From Botryotinia globosa (lineage: Eukaryota > Ascomycota > Leotiomycetes > Helotiales > Sclerotiniaceae), in contig RCSZ01000004.1 of the NCBI GenBank assembly GCA_014898425.1, positions 2,480,001 to 2,544,000 on the forward strand: a DNA stretch of 64,000 nucleotides. The letters run 5' to 3'. The position numbers were made by a program, and so were the translations under genes. The notes below the pieces were generated by a model, which was not told the DNA's origin, searched no databases, and saw nothing but the letters and a program-made list of their open reading frames with translations. Below, one piece after another: positions 62,096 to 64,000 of the stretch (its first letter is position 1; every line of letters starts with the position of its first letter).

Positions 62096-64000
62096 TCAAG
62101 TAAGACCATCTAGATTCATCCAAGGTCCTCTACTCCAATCTAACTCATTCAACCAATCCAAATTCCCAAATGCTCCCACATCATCACCCATTCCATCTAA
62201 ATCATCTACTCCCATCATACTCACATCCGCATTGCCATTTCCATTCTCACCTCGCAACCCATCACTACCATCCTCAACCAACCCAATCCCATTCCTCTCC
62301 CCCTCCTGTCCCTGTCCCTGCGAATTCACACGACCACCAACTCGATGATTCAAAATCTGATCCAGAATTCTCTTCACCAATTTACTCATACGTCTACACA
62401 ACAGATAGTTACCCGCACTCGGTTTAATCCACTCAAAAAAGCCCACCAATAAACTTAAATTCTGCACAATTTCCGATGTCGGGAGTTTGATCGTCGATTC
62501 ATGCGGCGATTTCATCTGCTTAAGGATTTCTACACACAAGACTCCACTGGAGGGAACACCCGAACACATAAGCATCCAATCGTAATCATGATGGTGTTCG
62601 ACGAAGCGATCGCGTTGGACCCAGCAGAGGACGGTCAGTTGGAGCATTTCGAGAGCGCAGGATACCATGGATTGGCCGGAGAGAAGGAGAGATTTGTGGG
62701 CGAGTCGTTCGAGCGTGAGTCGTTGTTCGAGGTATGTGAGACGCAGACGGATGAGACGCCATAATACACTATCGGATATCAACGGGGAGTATACGTCGTT
62801 AGGACGGTAATGGGTGTAGTAGGGGAAACTATCGTAGGTTTCTTGTAAACAAGCTAGGAGATCGGTAATGCGGGTATCGCTGATATTACCGGTAAGGGAT
62901 AGTTCGAGAATTTCATCGGTGATTATAGTAAGATAGCCGTGGGCGCGAATGTACGTTGCGTTTGTCATTCTGCCTTCTTGATTCCAGCCATTGGCGTCTA
63001 ATTTCTCTGCAGCATTTCTAAGAGCTTCGGGGCCTTGAGCAAATATTTTTTCGTCAATGTCAAGAGGGAAGCGGAACCGTGTATAGCGGTAACTCAATGC
63101 TGGTGGACGACCTGTAAGGTGAGCAGAGCTTTTATCGACATTGAATATTATTGTAAATAAACGTCTTTTACATTCGGATAAGAATGTGACGGGTCCATCA
63201 TTATCCGGTTGGCGATGAAGACCAAGTGCCGTTGACATGCTGACCAAATCTCCTATCTGTCTCCAAACAATCAAACTCGCGTCGCCCATAATTACAGTAG
63301 CAATAATAAGATTTTGAGTCAAAAGTCCTACCATGACGGTATTGATGTAGTCCATATAATTAGACAATGTAACACAAGCTTGGATGCAATCTTTTAACTC
63401 TAGAGCGAAGTGTTTTCTGTCTTTCCTTTGCCCAGGCTGGGTTGTGAAAAAAGCATCTCTTTCAGATAGTGACAAAATGGATTGACATAGAGCCGCAAAT
63501 ATGAGTCCCATGGACTCCCATCTCATATTAGGTCCTGTAATACTGTCTAACCAAGGTTGGTAATCCTCTGCCTCCTGTAGATGATGCTCGGAGTTCCTGC
63601 ACAGATGCGTAGATATACGTTCCATATCATCGAGACGCCTTGGCTCTTTAAACTCCTTTCCCCATTGAGACCACAATGAATGTGCTATTTGTGCTGAAAT
63701 CAGTCTCGGGGTATAAGGACTACACTCGCCCATCCTTTCCAAAAACCATTTCAGCAAATGGTCACATGTTCGTTTGTCGGGCAGTTTTTGCAATATCTTG
63801 ATTCCGAGCTGGATTCGTGGGGATCCTCCAAATGCGTTTCCGGGTAGCATCAGGAAATTATGAGTCTGGAGACTATCATAAGATGGGAGTGCACCAGAGT
63901 CATTGGAGATTTGTATATCGTTGCCGATATTATCCCGATTTTCCTCGAATACAGCGGAGAAGTTTGTTGGGCCAAAGAAACCCCCGGATTGTATTCTTCC
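62096..64000 (-). CDS. Fungal-specific transcription factor, 3' part, cut by window edge
   Basis: The frame is open from the right edge (position 64000) to the stop at 62096, 635 codons without an intron. The edge reads GRIQSGGFFGPTNFSAVFEE, a stretch often found between the Zn2Cys6 cluster and the regulatory domain in these regulators, so the DNA-binding part lies outside the window. The regulatory domain shows IGDLVSMSTALGLHRQPDND, CKRRLFTIIFNVDKSSAHL and TGRPPALSYRY, the PF04082-type pattern. A basic helix (CRRMSKLVKRILDQIL) and an acidic, Gly/Asp/Trp-rich tail (LDWLNELDWSRGPWMNLD) follow; the tail suits an activation domain. Internal ATGs such as the one at 63850 are not the true start. 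Targets are unknown. Confidence 0.88.
   Translation of the reverse strand, partial: GRIQSGGFFGPTNFSAVFEENRDNIGNDIQISNDSGALPSYDSLQTHNFLMLPGNAFGGSPRIQLGIKILQKLPDKRTCDHLLKWFLERMGECSPYTPRLISAQIAHSLWSQWGKEFKEPRRLDDMERISTHLCRNSEHHLQEAEDYQPWLDSITGPNMRWESMGLIFAALCQSILSLSERDAFFTTQPGQRKDRKHFALELKDCIQACVTLSNYMDYINTVMVGLLTQNLIIATVIMGDASLIVWRQIGDLVSMSTALGLHRQPDNDGPVTFLSECKRRLFTIIFNVDKSSAHLTGRPPALSYRYTRFRFPLDIDEKIFAQGPEALRNAAEKLDANGWNQEGRMTNATYIRAHGYLTIITDEILELSLTGNISDTRITDLLACLQETYDSFPYYTHYRPNDVYSPLISDSVLWRLIRLRLTYLEQRLTLERLAHKSLLLSGQSMVSCALEMLQLTVLCWVQRDRFVEHHHDYDWMLMCSGVPSSGVLCVEILKQMKSPHESTIKLPTSEIVQNLSLLVGFFEWIKPSAGNYLLCRRMSKLVKRILDQILNHRVGGRVNSQGQGQEGERNGIGLVEDGSDGLRGENGNGNADVSMMGVDDLDGMGDDVGAFGNLDWLNELDWSRGPWMNLDGLT

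Noticed and set aside
47038..64000. Secondary-metabolite cluster (two MFS pumps plus a regulator)
   Set aside because: No polyketide synthase, peptide synthetase, terpene cyclase or P450 is seen, the pumps lie more than 5 kb apart, and unrelated genes lie between them.

Overview
The window is nuclear DNA of a filamentous ascomycete. Genes are broken by short introns (about 45-90 bp) with GTAAGT/GTATGT-type donors, CTAAC-like branch sites and YAG acceptors. The families present (Zn2Cys6 and C2H2 regulators with a fungal-specific domain, an F-box protein, drug-type MFS pumps, a GPI-anchored wall protein) and the AT-rich spacers suit a Leotiomycete such as Botrytis or Sclerotinia. That placement is an inference from style and content; no marker gene proves it.

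Left part (1-23 kb): the 5' two thirds of an OLE1-type delta-9 fatty acid desaturase (minus, cut by the left edge); a 4.5 kb spacer; a four-exon Zn2Cys6 regulator (plus); proteasome alpha-5 (minus), whose start region is shared with the divergent gamma-tubulin complex gene GCP2 (plus); methylenetetrahydrofolate reductase (plus) with a long leader; and, converging on it, a 1060-residue C2H2/C2HC regulator with a polyglutamine tract (minus).

Middle part (23-42 kb): a 6 kb gene-free stretch upstream of that regulator; a 90-residue GPI-anchor-type wall protein; mitochondrial ribosomal protein uL29m (MRPL4); an eight-exon Rab GDP-dissociation inhibitor; and a gene-poor block (34.4-41.4 kb) with a probable nucleotidyltransferase relic and diverged repeats whose differences are all C-to-T/G-to-A.

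Right part (41-64 kb): an F-box protein; a 62-residue one-membrane-span protein with a 14-nt first exon; a small unknown protein with an overlapping upstream reading frame; an 18-bp minisatellite; a 545-residue MFS transporter; 5.4 kb without recognisable genes; a 606-residue DHA1-type MFS transporter; a 1063-residue unknown protein carrying an HEIGH zinc-protease-type motif plus a SAP-like segment; and the 3' part of another fungal-specific regulator, open at the right edge.

Most genes are unlinked housekeeping functions: lipid desaturation, protein turnover, spindle nucleation, one-carbon metabolism, mitochondrial translation, vesicle traffic. The two pumps and three regulators are not accompanied by a biosynthetic backbone enzyme, so I do not call a metabolite cluster. 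The most interesting undescribed item is the HEIGH/SAP-like protein at 58.3-61.5 kb. I found no tRNA, rRNA, CRISPR or intact transposon. All splice models were read by eye and checked for frame only; coordinates of spliced genes give the whole coding span, with exons in the evidence.
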